From the NCBI GenBank assembly GCA_951394045.1, contig OX595995.1, positions 806,001-870,000 of the forward strand: a stretch of 64,000 nt of DNA, written 5' to 3'. Made by a program: the position numbers and the translations under genes. Positions within the stretch are counted from its first letter, which is position 1; every line of letters starts with the position of its first letter. Below, piece by piece: positions 10,873 to 23,100 of this stretch. The DNA is from Nitzschia sp. DOCU1. Its lineage: Eukaryota > Bacillariophyta > Bacillariophyceae > Bacillariales > Bacillariaceae. A model generated the notes under the pieces. It searched no databases. It was given only the letters and a program-made list of their open reading frames with translations, and had not been told where the DNA came from.

Positions 10873-13412
10873 ATGGAGATGGGAAAAAATGAGGCGCAAA
10901 GTGCGGCTCGGCCGGCTTGCCTAGTTTATGCCACGGAATGTTTCGTGGAAATTTCACGACACATTCCAATTATGCAAAATATGTCGCATGCATCATACAG
11001 CTCTGAGTATAATGAATGTAGGCGTATGCGTCTCGATTGCAACCGTTTGAATTCGCCACACTATTTGTCCCTGCTGCAAGACAGTTGCGCTGACACTGAA
11101 ACGAAGTCTGTTTCCACCCACCATCGCATCGAGGACGATGAAGTTGTGATCATCACACGACACTCAAGGACATTTAGCTATTATCCGAATCCATCCATCA
11201 ATCACATCATGTTTACAAATACCATGCCACAGTCACAGCCTCGGCGTACCCAGTCCAGCTCCAATCCACAGCTACAAGTAGGCAGGTCGTCTTCGACTCA
11301 TGATCGGGGGGCAAGTGCCAGAATGACGAAAGCCACTTCTTATCAATCGACGCCGCTTATCAATCGATCGAGGACGGCAAATATCGAGTCATCAGTTGGA
11401 AGACGGCGATCGTCCAGTCTCTCGCGGCGGCCTACTTATCACGTTCAGAGCACATCAAATCATTTCTATCATCACCCACAAACAAGCCCCCAGTACCTTC
11501 ATTCTTCTAGACCAGAGTCGGATGCCGGATCAGTTGCGTCTGCTCCCAGCCTCAAGTTTGATAAGGAGCTTCGAGAACCAACCAGCATCTCAGGTAGACC
11601 AGTGCACAAGGGAAAACATCTTCGGGACGAATCACCAGCAAGTCGCAGGTCCAGCATCACTCAAGAAACGCCGCAGAAACATGTGAAGATGGCTCGGAAA
11701 GTAATCGACGGTAAGATTGTGTTGGTGAGGGATGCAATGGGACATGGTGTATTGAAATCTCATGTCGCATCGGTCTTGCTTGTTATTGTTGAAGAGTTAC
11801 ACAAGGCGTCCGAATCAGGGTCCCACGAACGTAGAATTGTTGCCATTACAAATGCTTGTGCCGAATTTGACCACCCCGATGACGTTAAGCACAACGTAGA
11901 GCTACAAAATGGAGCAGCAAAAGTGTTGTCGAAGATTTTGAGTAATATCGAGGACGAAGATGAAATTCGGATGGTCTGCGCAGCTATAGAAATGGTCTTT
12001 CGAGCTCAGATGACTTATGTGCATGTGGCGTTCGATAAGTGTGGCTCAGTGATGGTACCCAACCTATTACGGATCATTGAACGGGCAGAAAGTGGAAATA
12101 TGAAACATGCTGGTACGATATTATAGCTTGGTTGTTGTGGTTATTTCGTCGGATATCTTCTCATTGTATTCATTCGACCGCAGACGTCAGCATCTTGAAT
12201 ATCAGCAAAACTCTACTTTACGTGTCTCGAGTTCCAGAGCTTCGGATGACTTTAGCACGAAACAGGGGAATGCAAGAAGCAATTAAGCGCGTTTCCTCAT
12301 CAATCCTGAACCCAGAATGTCGCGTAGTTCGCATCCGAATCGCAGCAAACCTCGTCAATTGCGATGAAAATAAGGTTTTCTTGCTGGAAAATCCAGGGTT
12401 CCTGGACGCCCTGCTGCGGGTCGCCCACTTGGATCTTTCAGATCTAGCGCGCGAATATGCTGGCGTAGCACTCATGGACCTTGCTTCAGCGCCTGCCAAC
12501 CAAGTACCGATGGCCAAGAACGAGAAACTGCTCGGAACTCTGGTCAAAATGGTTTTGGTGGAAAAGGTGGCGTCGGCTCGAGAGGCCGCAATCACTGCGA
12601 TTCAGAACCTCGCCTTTACCAAGGAGAACCGAACCAGGCTAGTAGTATATAAGGAAGGTATTGTCCTTGAAGCTCTTCGAAAGGCTCTCAGCGGAGACAA
12701 GAATGACAAATCACGGCGGCGTGCCGCTGGGGCAATTACCAATCTTGCCTGCGATGAGACAGCAGAAGTAATGGGCAACCACAAGGGGCTGCTGGACACA
12801 CTTGCTGTCGTATCCACCAAGGATGAAAACCAGGAGGTCCAAACTCGTGCTGCGATGGCGCTCACAAAACTGGCAGCGAGCATTACTATCAAAATGAGCA
12901 GCCACGAAAGCCTTCTTGACGCTCTTGTAGTCGCTTCATTGAGTCCGGCCGCCAACAGTGTCTCCGCCGTCTTGCGAGTCAAGGCTCGAGACCCCGAAAA
13001 CCGCGAACAAATGGCTCGACACCCGGGAATCCTTGATACTCTTGCGGACATCTGTATCAGTGCAGGGTCGGACGTCAAGGACAAGGACAATGCTATGAGA
13101 GCATTGATGCATTTGACCAACGAAAGCAACAATCGGAAGGTAATGTGCAACAAGAAGATCCTGGAGGCGATGGTGAAAGGAGCGTCACTGGAAGAGCCGC
13201 ATACTGAAGAAATCCGAGACTCGGCCATCCGCGCTATCGAGCGCCTTGCGACGGAATTCTCCAATCGGGCGTACATGGCGCGACACGACGGGCTAATCGT
13301 TGCAGTTGCAAAAGCCACGGAGCGTGAAGCCAAACTAGAAGAGGCCGGAACAAAGACTGAGCACGCCTTCCTGGCAAAGCCACTTTTGATGAGTCTACTA
13401 GTTGCCATGTAA
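10873..13412 (+). CDS. Armadillo-repeat protein, two exons
   Basis: Exons 10873-12112 and 12184-13412 join across a 71-bp intron in phase 1 (gtacga...cgcag), which restores the frame as ...KHADVSIL... and gives about 822 residues. The first ~260 residues are low-complexity, rich in Ser, Arg, His and Gln. From about residue 270 on there are repeated alpha-helical units of ~42 residues with armadillo character, for example EVQTRAAMALTKLA and EIRDSAIRAIERLATEF, with Asn/Arg turns such as ENRTRL and NREQMARH. Armadillo proteins are protein-binding scaffolds; no partner can be named. The first in-frame ATG (10873) is used, although later Met codons are possible starts. Proteins with a disordered N-terminus and ARM-like C-terminus are common in diatoms, but I cannot name the family. 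Confidence 0.72.
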
Positions 13413-14107
13413 ACCTTGAGGCACATTTCAGGTGATCATCTAGAGGTTCTCTCACTCCAACTGACGGGGACTAATAAGGTTGACAGAAACCAACGCTCCA
13501 ACTTATTGCGATACGAAAGCAAAACTCCCTTCCCTAGAGAGCACATGAAAAACGAACTATCGCTTTCCAAACGTGCTCATGGCTTATAAACTTCACAAAT
13601 CACAAATACAAAACAATAGATCACCTTATTCCAAATGCATAGTGACAGCTGCAATCCTGACCAAGCAAGATTCTCATGCATTATTAGCACTTCGGTGATC
13701 GGGTTGAACTACCGGTAGTAGACTGATGATCGACCCCGTCGTATCATGGCGAGAGCGGGATGATTCGGGGAAATTGTACAATTGTGGCTAGGGACCAAGA
13801 AAAAGTCTCCACGTGGAAGTAATCTGCGGGCTCCTCAGTCCGTTCGTCGACCAGGCAGCGAAGGATCTTTGTCGATTTGGCTATCGGCAGGCGACGCCGG
13901 TCATTGCTCTGCGCCATATCCAACGCGTAGCAAATACGCGCTGGAACTTGCTTACATTCGCCGATGTACTTTGTGTGGCATGTTGTGTTGGAAAGGTTGC
14001 ATTCAAATCCTCACCCAGTCGTTAAGATTGACAGTTTACTCATCGCCGATTATTGCATTTTATCCATCCCAGTGTTATTCTTGAGCAATTCATTCCGTAC
14101 ACGAACA
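13413..14107. other. Intergenic
   Basis: This 695-bp stretch lies between two genes on the same strand. It holds one palindromic ACTACCGGTAGTA at 13708-13720. Short overlapping frames (13782-14084 and neighbours) lack domains and run into the next gene's 5' region; I do not call them. Confidence 0.4.
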
Positions 14108-16915
14108 ATGGCAAGACTTCCAATAAAGGTTCCGAAGGGGAGGGGCGGTCGGGCCAGACTTCAAGCAAACGACGAGGAACTGCAAAGCCTCGCCTCCGAA
14201 GTGCTGGGCGGCGACCCCCAGCAGGCTTCGTCGGCTGCGTCCTCTACGAGTACAGTGTGGAAAGTGGTGTCGCTACTGTTGTTTGCCGCATTGATAATAG
14301 TGCTTTCCACCTCAATCGAATTCAAGGTCATTCAGGGCGGCGAACAAGATATGGATGGGCACATGGGGCACACTACTGTCAAACCAGGACACGAGATGAA
14401 GGATTATAGTGCAGAAGACAAGGGAGTTCCACCGACATTGGCCTTGCCGGATGACGGGAATCCACCAGTAGCGACAGAGGCGAATGAGAATTCTCCTGTC
14501 GAGACGAATCCTGAACCCGCTCCTGTTGAAATTCCTCCTCCTCCAGTGGAAGCCCCTGTTGTTCCTGAGACGCCACAAGCCGGTGAATCGCCCCGTATTA
14601 CCTATGTTCCTCGCGGACAACCCTTGAGTGACGCGGATCGTCAGGCCATGATTGACAAGTGGGGGAGCTGGACATTGGTGGACGATAAGCCGCGTCCTAC
14701 GACGGACATTTATGCCAAATACCCGTTTCGGGACATACCACGAGCAGAATTTCCCCCCAATGCCTGGCAAATCGACGAGGAGTACCTTGGAAAATTTCTG
14801 CCAGAGGCCATTGCGTTAGTTCAGCGGGCGCAGGATGGCATATTGGAAGAATATGGAAAAGTCGAAGGAACATGGGAGGAACGGGCCGAAATGTTTCGAT
14901 TGCACAAGTTTGAGGGCCAGCTCACGGGTGTGAATTGGGGAGAAAATGATTGTGGTGACAAGGGTGGATGGACCAGCCAACGAAGCTGGGAAGGATTGAA
15001 GCGACGTTTGTTGCATGCTATAATGACGGAAGATGCGTTTGTCTTTGCTATGGGCGGCCACTCGGCTGCAGCAGGACATGGGTAAGTACTTTTGTCATTT
15101 TGCAGGATGTCATGTGCCAGTACGGTACTTTCTCATTCTCATTTCACCCGCAGCAATAGTTTTCAACAGTCATACACGCTTCAAGTGCAGTGGATTCTTG
15201 AAGCTGTCTTTTCTCGTCTAGGAGTTCGACACCAAGCTCGCAATTTTGGAAATGGTGGTCTTGGAACCATTCAGCATGGTCTAGCGACTTCTGGAGTTTT
15301 TGGTCCTGATGTGGACTTTCTCATGTGGGACAGCTCAATGACGGAAAAAGAAGGTCAGGCGTTGGATGTATTTGCAAGGCAAGGCGCTCTCGGTGGCGCC
15401 AAAGTTCCTGTCGTATGGGGTATATTCAACGACATTTCGGCGTTTTTGCATGATCAAGCCGACATGGACGTGGGGGTCCAAGGGTCGGCAATGTATGGCA
15501 TTCCTCTACAAGAATCAGTGGAACAAATCGAGAAACTGCCTTGGGCCGCACAATACGTTTCCTGCTCGGGCGAGATGTGGGGAATCTGTCGGGAGAATGA
15601 GTATACTGGTGAGTGGAATGATGCGTGGAATCGTGGTCTGGCTGGTGTTGAGCACTGCTAACGCATGATTATTGGACGCAAGGCGTGTGCTGGGTGGACC
15701 GCGACGATTTCACTCCTCCCGCCGCACAACTCGGTATGGGCGGTAGAGCTAAGTGGCACCCAGGAAATCGCAAACATCAAGTCACGGGGCGCGTTCTCAC
15801 CTTTACAATCTTAAGCGCGCTAAAGGAAGCTTTAATCATGTGGAAGGAATCCAGCGGATATGTTTTGAGTGACGACGTTTGGCACGTTAAAGCGTACTAC
15901 GAGAATATTCGGTCAAAAATACAGGCGCTTCCAGATGATGCTGGGTGGTGCCACGCTTACGACGGCCTTGATCTTTCTTTTGTTTGCAAATATCCCATGC
16001 AAGTAAGTTATTTTCTCGCAAAGGAATCAGCAGCTTGTCTCAACGATTGGCTGACGACTCTAATTTTGTGTCCAGGCTCGAACGGAGTTCACTCCTCGGG
16101 CGTTTCCACCTTTGTCCAGCATTCGATCGATGATGCCACCAGAACAAGCCGCTGATATCGGCGAGTCAGAGAGACCTGTCTATAACCCACCCGACGTATT
16201 CAACCCTGCTTTGCATCCACCCCCCGGCGCGATTGACGTCTTGAACATTGTGGAGAATGGAGTCCCGTTTAAGTCGGTTTTGAATCCCGATTATACACAT
16301 TTCTATCCCAAGCCAAAGTTTGCCTCCCCTCCCAAAGTTCCGATCGGGAAAGGAATCCAATTGAATTCGCTGGCAGGAGATGAATATTGCGACGGGTCGG
16401 TGGACTCCTGGTGCAGTCGAAGCGCTTCCAGCAATTGTTTGCTGTATGCGCACAATGATAATAGGGCGGGCCTTTTGATCGATGGATATTCAGGATGGGT
16501 TGTTATGAATATACCCAATCTCAAGAACGGTTTCATCGCCATCAAGGTGGAAACATGGCATTGGCCAAACGAGAATGCGAAGACAGACGGATGGGAATCG
16601 ATCAACAATGAAGGACGACGGAATATGAGGTCGACGTTGGGTAATTCCACAGTTACGAGAAATTTGAAGCAACCTCCTCCTGAATTCTGCGAAGAGTTTC
16701 ATTTTGAGTATGTCATTGACGGACAAATCACTTCTCTCAATTTGGAAGAATATCAAACCCGTATAATGCAAGTCCAACGGGTCGTGCAAACGTTGACAAT
16801 CATGAAAGATCCCGACTACACGGGTGGCGTTGAGAAGGAAGTCGAAGTTGCCTTTCGCATCACGGGTTGCGCGAGAGTTATCAACTGGCAATTCAGTCAC
16901 ATCTACTACTCATGA
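14108..16915 (+). CDS. Type II membrane protein with SGNH-hydrolase-like luminal domain, four exons
   Basis: Exons 14108-15081, 15154-15608, 15683-16002 and 16076-16915 join with consensus sites (introns of 72, 74 and 73 bp; phases 2, 1 and 0) into about 862 residues. A short basic N-terminus is followed by one membrane segment at ~49-69 (STVWKVVSLLLFAALIIVLS), then a Pro/Glu-rich stalk, a pattern typical of Golgi or ER type II proteins. The core has GGHSAAAGHGN (Ser ~319), then NFGNGGLGT and DVDFLMWDSSMTE. These resemble blocks I-III of SGNH/GDSL-like esterases, with Ser, Gly and Asn placed for a catalytic centre and oxyanion hole. The C-terminal ~280 residues look like a separate beta-rich module. 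A glycan or lipid acyl-modifying role is only inference. I do not recognise a named family. Confidence 0.72.
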
Positions 16916-17458
16916 GCTGTCAATATGACGTTTTCGTTGCCATGGAGTCTATAGTCGGATACTCTATGCCAAGTGAGTCTCTAGTTTTCTAAAATAAGTA
17001 GTATCTCGCCATTTTTCACAATTGCATCTGCAAACTGCTCCTTTGGGGGGCATTGATCCTTTGGATCTCCTACGACACGCTTTGGTCAAGAGCTTGCATT
17101 CCTATCGTCGACTACGGTATCGTAGCGCGATTGCCGCGTGTGTACCGATCCAGCGCGATCAAGAATTCGGTTTAGTCAACGACCCGTCTGTTCATCCACC
17201 CGTTCGGCTTATGGATCTTGGATCTTTTCAGCTTCTGCTCTTTCCTTCTTCGCATGTGGTCATTCTTCTCCGCGAGGCACGACGACTCGACTCTACCCAT
17301 AGGATCTCGTTCGCAACCACTTGCTGCTGTTTGACATCTCTACATTCTACATTTACTCCATCAATCATAGCGAAATCAGCATGCACTGTACTCGAGTTTC
17401 CATCTCGTTCGTGACGAGCAAGTTCTTGCCGTCCTGGTCGAGCCATTATCGGCCCACC
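16916..17458. other. Intergenic upstream of ureG
   Basis: This is a 543-bp spacer. A 130-residue frame (17022-17414) lacks recognisable domains and overlaps the likely ureG promoter, so it is not called. Confidence 0.4.
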
Positions 17459-18325
17459 ATGACGGCATGCCGTCGGTCGCACTACACATATGCCAACCCA
17501 GGAACCTTTCATGGGTCGGGTGATGCCCACCATGATCATCATCGGCACAATTGGAAGCAAAGAGGATTCACAGTGGGGATTGGTGGGCCGGTCGGTAGTG
17601 GCAAAACGGCGCTTGTCTTGGCGTTGACGAAACGACTGGCATCCAAAGTACCACGTAAGTGTAGACAACAAACGAAAACATGGCGGCCGGCCGATTGCCC
17701 CGCACTCAGATCTGACGATATTTCTAACACAATTGCTTTCTTTTGATTCTTTTCCCATGTCGCAGTCGGCGTGGTGACCAATGATATTTTTACTCAAGAA
17801 GATGCCGAATTCTTGACCAGAAACAAAGCCTTGCCCGCCGAATTGATCCGTGCCGTCGAAACGGGTGGCTGCCCTCATGCGGCGATTCGAGAAGATGTCA
17901 GTGCCAATTTGACGGCTTGTGAAGATTTGACACTAGTACTTTTGAAAAAACAGCCGGAACCTGCAATGATATTGTGTGAATCCGGTGGGGATAATTTGGC
18001 GGCCAACTTTTCTCGAGAATTGGCGGATCTGACATTGTACGTCATTGATGTGGCGGGCGGAGACAAGGTTCCGCGAAAGGGTGGTCCTGGAATTACGCAA
18101 TCTGATTTGTTGATTATCAATAAGATTGATTTGGCCGAAGCGGTGGGAGCGGATCTAGGAGTTATGCGCCGGGATGCAGATTTGATGCGTCGATCCCCCT
18201 TGGATAAAAATGTCGTCGGACCGACCATTTTTGCTTCGGTACGACATGGAACAGCGTTGGATGACATTGAAGGTTTTATTCTAAATCAGTACGCGATGGC
18301 TACCAAGGAAGAATCTGCGACCTAA
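17459..18325 (+). CDS. ureG: Urease accessory GTPase UreG, two exons
   Basis: Exons 17459-17654 and 17766-18325 join in phase 1 across a 111-bp intron (gtaagt...cgcag) to give about 251 residues. UreG is the SIMIBI-class GTPase that helps deliver nickel to apo-urease together with UreD, UreF and UreE. A His-rich N-terminus (residues 18-30, [13 protein letters not shown]) resembles the metal-binding extension of plant UreG. The P-loop GPVGSGKT is at ~43-50, [15 protein letters not shown] follows the splice, then [13 protein letters not shown] (the conserved Cys-Pro-His metal site), ESGGDN and NKIDLAE (guanine specificity). The start is in the context CCACCATGA. The protein implies that the organism makes an active urease and can use urea nitrogen. 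No other urease genes are in the window. Confidence 0.95.
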
Positions 18326-18590
18326 CAGGCGCAGGCTTGAAACTTGGAGCTGGTCGTAGCAGGGCCGGGATGCGTTGAAGGTTTTGATTGTATTAATAGT
18401 TTGGAAAGAGAACACGAACCACGATGTAGAGGGAGTAACCCTTCTGCTGTATATAGTGCGAACATGTTACGGATAGACTTGTCGAGTTTGGGAACCATTC
18501 TACAGCTTCCATCGTCTCAAGCCTCCTCCTTCGACCAAATGTATACATCACCAATGTTACTATGTTACTGTCTATAAGATAGCGCTACTA

Positions 18591-19610
18591 CTAGCGAAAT
18601 ACTTGGACGCTACTTTCAAGCTGTGCCGAGTCCTGATACCAGGCTTCACTCTGCCATATTCGGCTGGTTCTTTGATTGATAGATTCCAGCAAGGACAGGG
18701 TTTCTGCCGTCATGTTGTTCTGGTCGAGCTGCTTTACACCATAGCGCTTGGCGGCCACATTCTTGGCCCTGAATTTCATGAGCGCCCCAGAGTCCCCCAG
18801 TACAATCCAACTCAACAAAGGAAGCGTGACTTGTGACAGCTGCTCGGTCGCTCCGACCCAACCGAAATACGTGTGAAGGACGTCCAAAGTCTTTCGTTCC
18901 AATTCATCGTCAAAGTTAATGTGCAAAGAACTATTGCCTTCTCCACCATGAGCGAGCATCCGTAATTGATGTTCGGGTTTGGAGACTTGACGCAGATTTT
19001 CTTCCGTCGCTTCGTAGAGGACATGGTCAAACGGTGGAGTGCCCGGTGGAGCATGAAAAAAGTTAAAGTGCGAAATGGCATGAGAGACTGGCTCTCGCAA
19101 GAGCGTGAAGATAAAGAGGGGAACACCCGTAGACTTGGAAGCATTTTTCCATCGTTCAAAGTGCGGTTCCATGTCAAATATGGATTGCCAACCCCCATGA
19201 TGCTCCACAAACAAGACGGGTCGAGGAGGCTCGATGGTGTTGTTGTGTAAATACCACTCGATCTTCTCGCTAATCAGCAAGAAATTCTCCAGAAAAGGCT
19301 TGGGTCTTATGAACTTGACAGACTGCTTGCCTTGTCGTTTGATGGCGTTGCGGACCGTGATACCTCCGGTCTTTTGCATGTGATAAAAGAAGACAACACC
19401 GCCCGTCGGATTCATGGTCGGGACGGACGCAGGAATTCTCAATGTTGGCAGCACTTGCGTTGCCGTACCATGCGGGTTGACAAAAAATGGGAGACTGGAT
19501 TCAAGCACTAGCGATCCGGCTAGGTAGATGTCCAACGTTGACTTTAAAATGATCACAAAGAGAAGCACGGAAATCGCCGACAGTCGCGATCGGGACAGCG
19601 ATTGCGACAT
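18591..19610 (-). CDS. Golgi-type carbohydrate sulfotransferase (Sulfotransfer_2-like)
   Basis: This is an intronless 339-residue protein. A hydrophobic segment at residues ~11-36 near a short basic N-terminus suggests a type II Golgi anchor. The 5'-phosphosulfate-binding loop is visible at ~74-90 (FFYHMQKTGGITVRNAI, with KTGG in place), and the 3'-phosphate-binding motif is FTLLREPVSHAISHFNF, with the Arg and Ser expected for PAPS binding. This layout is that of membrane-bound carbohydrate sulfotransferases related to heparan sulfate 2-O-sulfotransferase. A plausible role is sulfating cell-wall or secreted polysaccharide, but the acceptor cannot be read from the sequence. It converges on ureG (265 bp between stops). 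Confidence 0.8.
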   Translation of the reverse strand: MSQSLSRSRLSAISVLLFVIILKSTLDIYLAGSLVLESSLPFFVNPHGTATQVLPTLRIPASVPTMNPTGGVVFFYHMQKTGGITVRNAIKRQGKQSVKFIRPKPFLENFLLISEKIEWYLHNNTIEPPRPVLFVEHHGGWQSIFDMEPHFERWKNASKSTGVPLFIFTLLREPVSHAISHFNFFHAPPGTPPFDHVLYEATEENLRQVSKPEHQLRMLAHGGEGNSSLHINFDDELERKTLDVLHTYFGWVGATEQLSQVTLPLLSWIVLGDSGALMKFRAKNVAAKRYGVKQLDQNNMTAETLSLLESINQRTSRIWQSEAWYQDSAQLESSVQVFR

Positions 19611-20191
19611 TTTGACACTTGTTCTATCATGTATCGGGGGGATTCACACTCTTGCTACAGTACGACAGTCCTCCCACATTACCACTCAGATAGCTACCAG
19701 TCAGGTCCATGGACGCAATTGTCTCCCCTTCCATCATTACTGTGGCACTTCGTGGTGGTTTAGCGCCCCATTGTCGAAATTGGCTGGAATCGCTCGTCGT
19801 CTCTCGTGTGTGACGTCATTGATCGACTTCTTCGATTTTTCTTTGGACCAATACGAACACAACTAGGGATTTATTGGATGCAAAACTTGAAACTTCACTC
19901 CACTTTCCGTTGAAGATATCCGACATACAAATAATAAGTATACATTCATGAAGAATCATTTGATCGGGCGGGAAGTGGCATGAAAATCCAATCACACGGT
20001 CTTGGATCGGTCTTGGTGCGACAGAAAAAGGATCCCGCTTCTTGCCCCATCGTATTCCTCATTCATCTCACGACGAAAGTGTTGGCAGTCCACAAACAGA
20101 TTTTGTAGTTGGAACATTATACATTTCATCGTCTGCCATCAGCACGACGACTGTTGCTCCTCTGGCACTTTTTCACATTGCGGTTCCGAAC
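19611..20191. other. Divergent intergenic region
   Basis: This 581-bp region separates the sulfotransferase start from the ATG of the LRR-CHAT-STAND gene. The frame of the latter extends upstream to a TTG at 20042 but without an ATG, so the extra 50 codons are treated as 5' UTR. No other feature is seen. Confidence 0.4.
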
Positions 20192-23100
20192 ATGAACATT
20201 CTCAACAATGGCATCGTCATGGCTCCAGGAAAGCAATTGGATCAGTATGCGCGCGCAAGGGGACTGTGTCGACTATGTGGCCAGACCCAAACACATCGCA
20301 AGTCCGCTCGGTTTCTGAAACGATTGCGCCATGAATGGCAACCAGTAACGTTGGTAGATGAGGAGAGTGGTCAATACCTTGTTTACAAAGGGTACTGCAT
20401 CCAACCCACCTGTTATTCCTTGGAGGAAGCCAAGATCAAACTTGGTGAAAAGCCCGATAGAAGACGGTCGGATGAGGTCTCCCAAGCATCCATACGAATA
20501 TCTTCTCGACTTCCTTGTCACCCGTCCTCGCCGATGAAGATGAAATCCCGACTGAACAGCAGCATGGCCTCGGAAATGTCAGCTACGGTCTCCAACACTT
20601 CGGCCTCCTACTTGTCTGACGAAGAAGATGCCCGTGGTTTGAAGCATCTTGTCTCCAGCACAACCACAAATTCGCGCGCACACTTTGATGTTCCCATGTC
20701 ACTTGATGCTTCTGGACGAGAAAAGCTAATCCCTACTATGCCATTGCAAGAGCAGTTGGTGGCCTTTCTTCAGGATTCAAAGCATTCAACTTTAGATTTC
20801 TCTGGTATCGATCTCTCAGACGAGAGTATCGCAACTATTCATGATGCTTTAAACGACCACCGGCAATCGAAAGGAAAGTTGCGGCCACAGGACTTGATTG
20901 CCGATCGATGCAGACTGAATGATAGTCGATTGATCAGGTTGGTGGAAGTTTTGTTGACAAATGACGTTATTGTATCCAAATTGACGTTACGTTCCAACTT
21001 TGTGGAGAGCGCACAAGGCCTCATTCCCCTTCTTCACTCCAGCAGTCGACTTCAAGAACTGAATTTGTCCAAGAACCGACTGGGTGATGAGGGAGTTCGA
21101 ACCGTAATGTCGGCGTTGGCCGGCAATCCGCTAGCTGGACTTTTGAAATTGGATCTCTCGAGCAATCAGGTTTGGACCCTCTCGGATTCCTTTGCAACCT
21201 TCCTCGCTACCAATCAGACTTTGGCCATGCTGCAGCTTGAAAATAACTTTCTACGCGACGCTGGTGTGGCAACGGTCGCTCGATCAATCAGCAACAATAA
21301 GCAAAGTGCTTTACACACTCTGTGCATAAGCAATAACGCATTTGGCTACTTTGGGGCGAGAGCTCTTGCCGATATGCTTATCAAGAATACGTCGATTCGA
21401 GCAATCAGAATCGGGACTAACGAGATTGGCGACAAGGGCGCCGAAGCGCTGCTGGATGCTCTTTGTAAAAGCAACCAGTCACTCCAGGAAATTTCGGGTC
21501 TTTACGCCAACCGGATTGAATCCAAAAAACTGTTGACATTGATAGAGACATGCCTACAAGAGCGCAACGGCAAAGAAGAGTCGATCTCTAATGCATTTTT
21601 GCAAGTGCAGTCGGAAAGAATCAACCATGATTCCTTTACCGATATCACCTTTTGTGCCGAGGCAGACAATCTGGAAGTTTCTTCTTCTCCGCTGGGATTG
21701 ATGGATGAGTGCATAGAAGGCAAGGACGTTGTGACAACTGTAGGATCTAACATTGAGAACGTCTGCTCAGTTTCTATTTCTTCGGAGAGCAGCGATGCTG
21801 ACGACGACGACGACGACGGTGGTGGCAGTGATTCTGCTATAGAATCTATGGAGATTTCACTGCACGAAACTGAGAAACAAGCCCATGGACGCGACTGTCC
21901 ATCGCCACTCTATAATCCGGCAGTCGTGGCCCCAGACGTATCGATTCGCTCATCAGGCTTTCGGACTGCTTTGGAGGCCCTAGACTTAACATCCCCGAGT
22001 CAACACCGGCGCCTTGTCAAAGGATCAGAACAGGGGTTCCGTGACTTGACGACTATTTGTCTCAGTGCAAGTGGACTGGAACAAGATGGGTTTGAAACAG
22101 TCGCTTTGCCCGCTAGTATCAGAAAGATTGACGTGGTCGATGATACTGCATCGGAGTTTGAAGCTACCGACTGTGGAGTTGAAGTTTCGTTCAATGAGGA
22201 TCGGTTCAGCAGCAGCAGAACCGATTCTGCCACAACAGCATTAGAGGATACGATGCCTTCTACTCGATGTGAGCTTGAATGGGAAATAGAAGCTTGCAAA
22301 GTTGCTCTATTCGATCGCCGCCAGAAGAGCGAGAAGAAACGAGTGAAAAAGAGGCTTGCAAAGTTGATGTCGCTTCGCTCTTCCATGCCAACAAAGCCAG
22401 AACTCCAGCAGAAGCTTGCGGAAATTGATTTGGCCTTGATGGCCTTGACCGGAAATCATGAGACTGCTCAGAGACAAGAGCTGTTATCAGAGCGAAGTCA
22501 TCACCGACAGCTCTTGGACGAAGAGATCCGAGCTGAAGGAAACCGCAAGTCAGAACAAACTATGTCTGCCGACTCGATGGACGTCCCAGGGACTGGCTAC
22601 ATGCCCAAAGCCAATATCTACGAATGTGACGAACCTTCCTACTGTCTGACTTTGTTTCAAGCCGCGCCATTGTCATTTGTCGACCAAAAGTCTGGTATAC
22701 GCCACAATTTCCCTTTGTTGGATTTCGACTACGAATCACAAGTCCTGAAGCAATCGTTGAAAGATGCAGAAAGAGTCGGGATCAGGATAGAACTTGAGCA
22801 TGAGATCGCAACAACAGATCGACTTAGTGCATTCTTTGCTCAGGGTGGGAGGCGTCTTCTTCACCTATCTTGCCATGGCCATCCGAATTGGCTTGCTCTG
22901 GAAAATGGTTTTGGCGATATGCAACCGCTGTTTGTCGAGGACTTGCGAGGCTTTATCGCCGCCGGAGGCACCAGCCTTGATTTTGTCTTCATCTCGGCAT
23001 GTCACTCCTTGCCCGCAGGTCGGGCTTTTCTTCAGGCCGGCGTTCGCCATGTGGTTTGTGCAAAACAGGATTCCAAGTTTCGGGACGAAGCTTGTGCCGA

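Noticed and set aside
12602..13426. 274-codon frame on the minus strand inside the armadillo gene
   Set aside because: It is a shadow of the ARM-repeat coding sequence; its residues are biased and have no domain, while the plus frame carries repeats and a proper stop.
17228..17878. 216-codon minus-strand frame over ureG
   Set aside because: Antisense to UreG exons with conserved motifs; its translation is biased to Arg, Ser and Cys with no family character.
20042..20191. 50-codon upstream extension of the LRR-CHAT-STAND frame
   Set aside because: It begins at TTG, not ATG; the first ATG (20192) is used as start.
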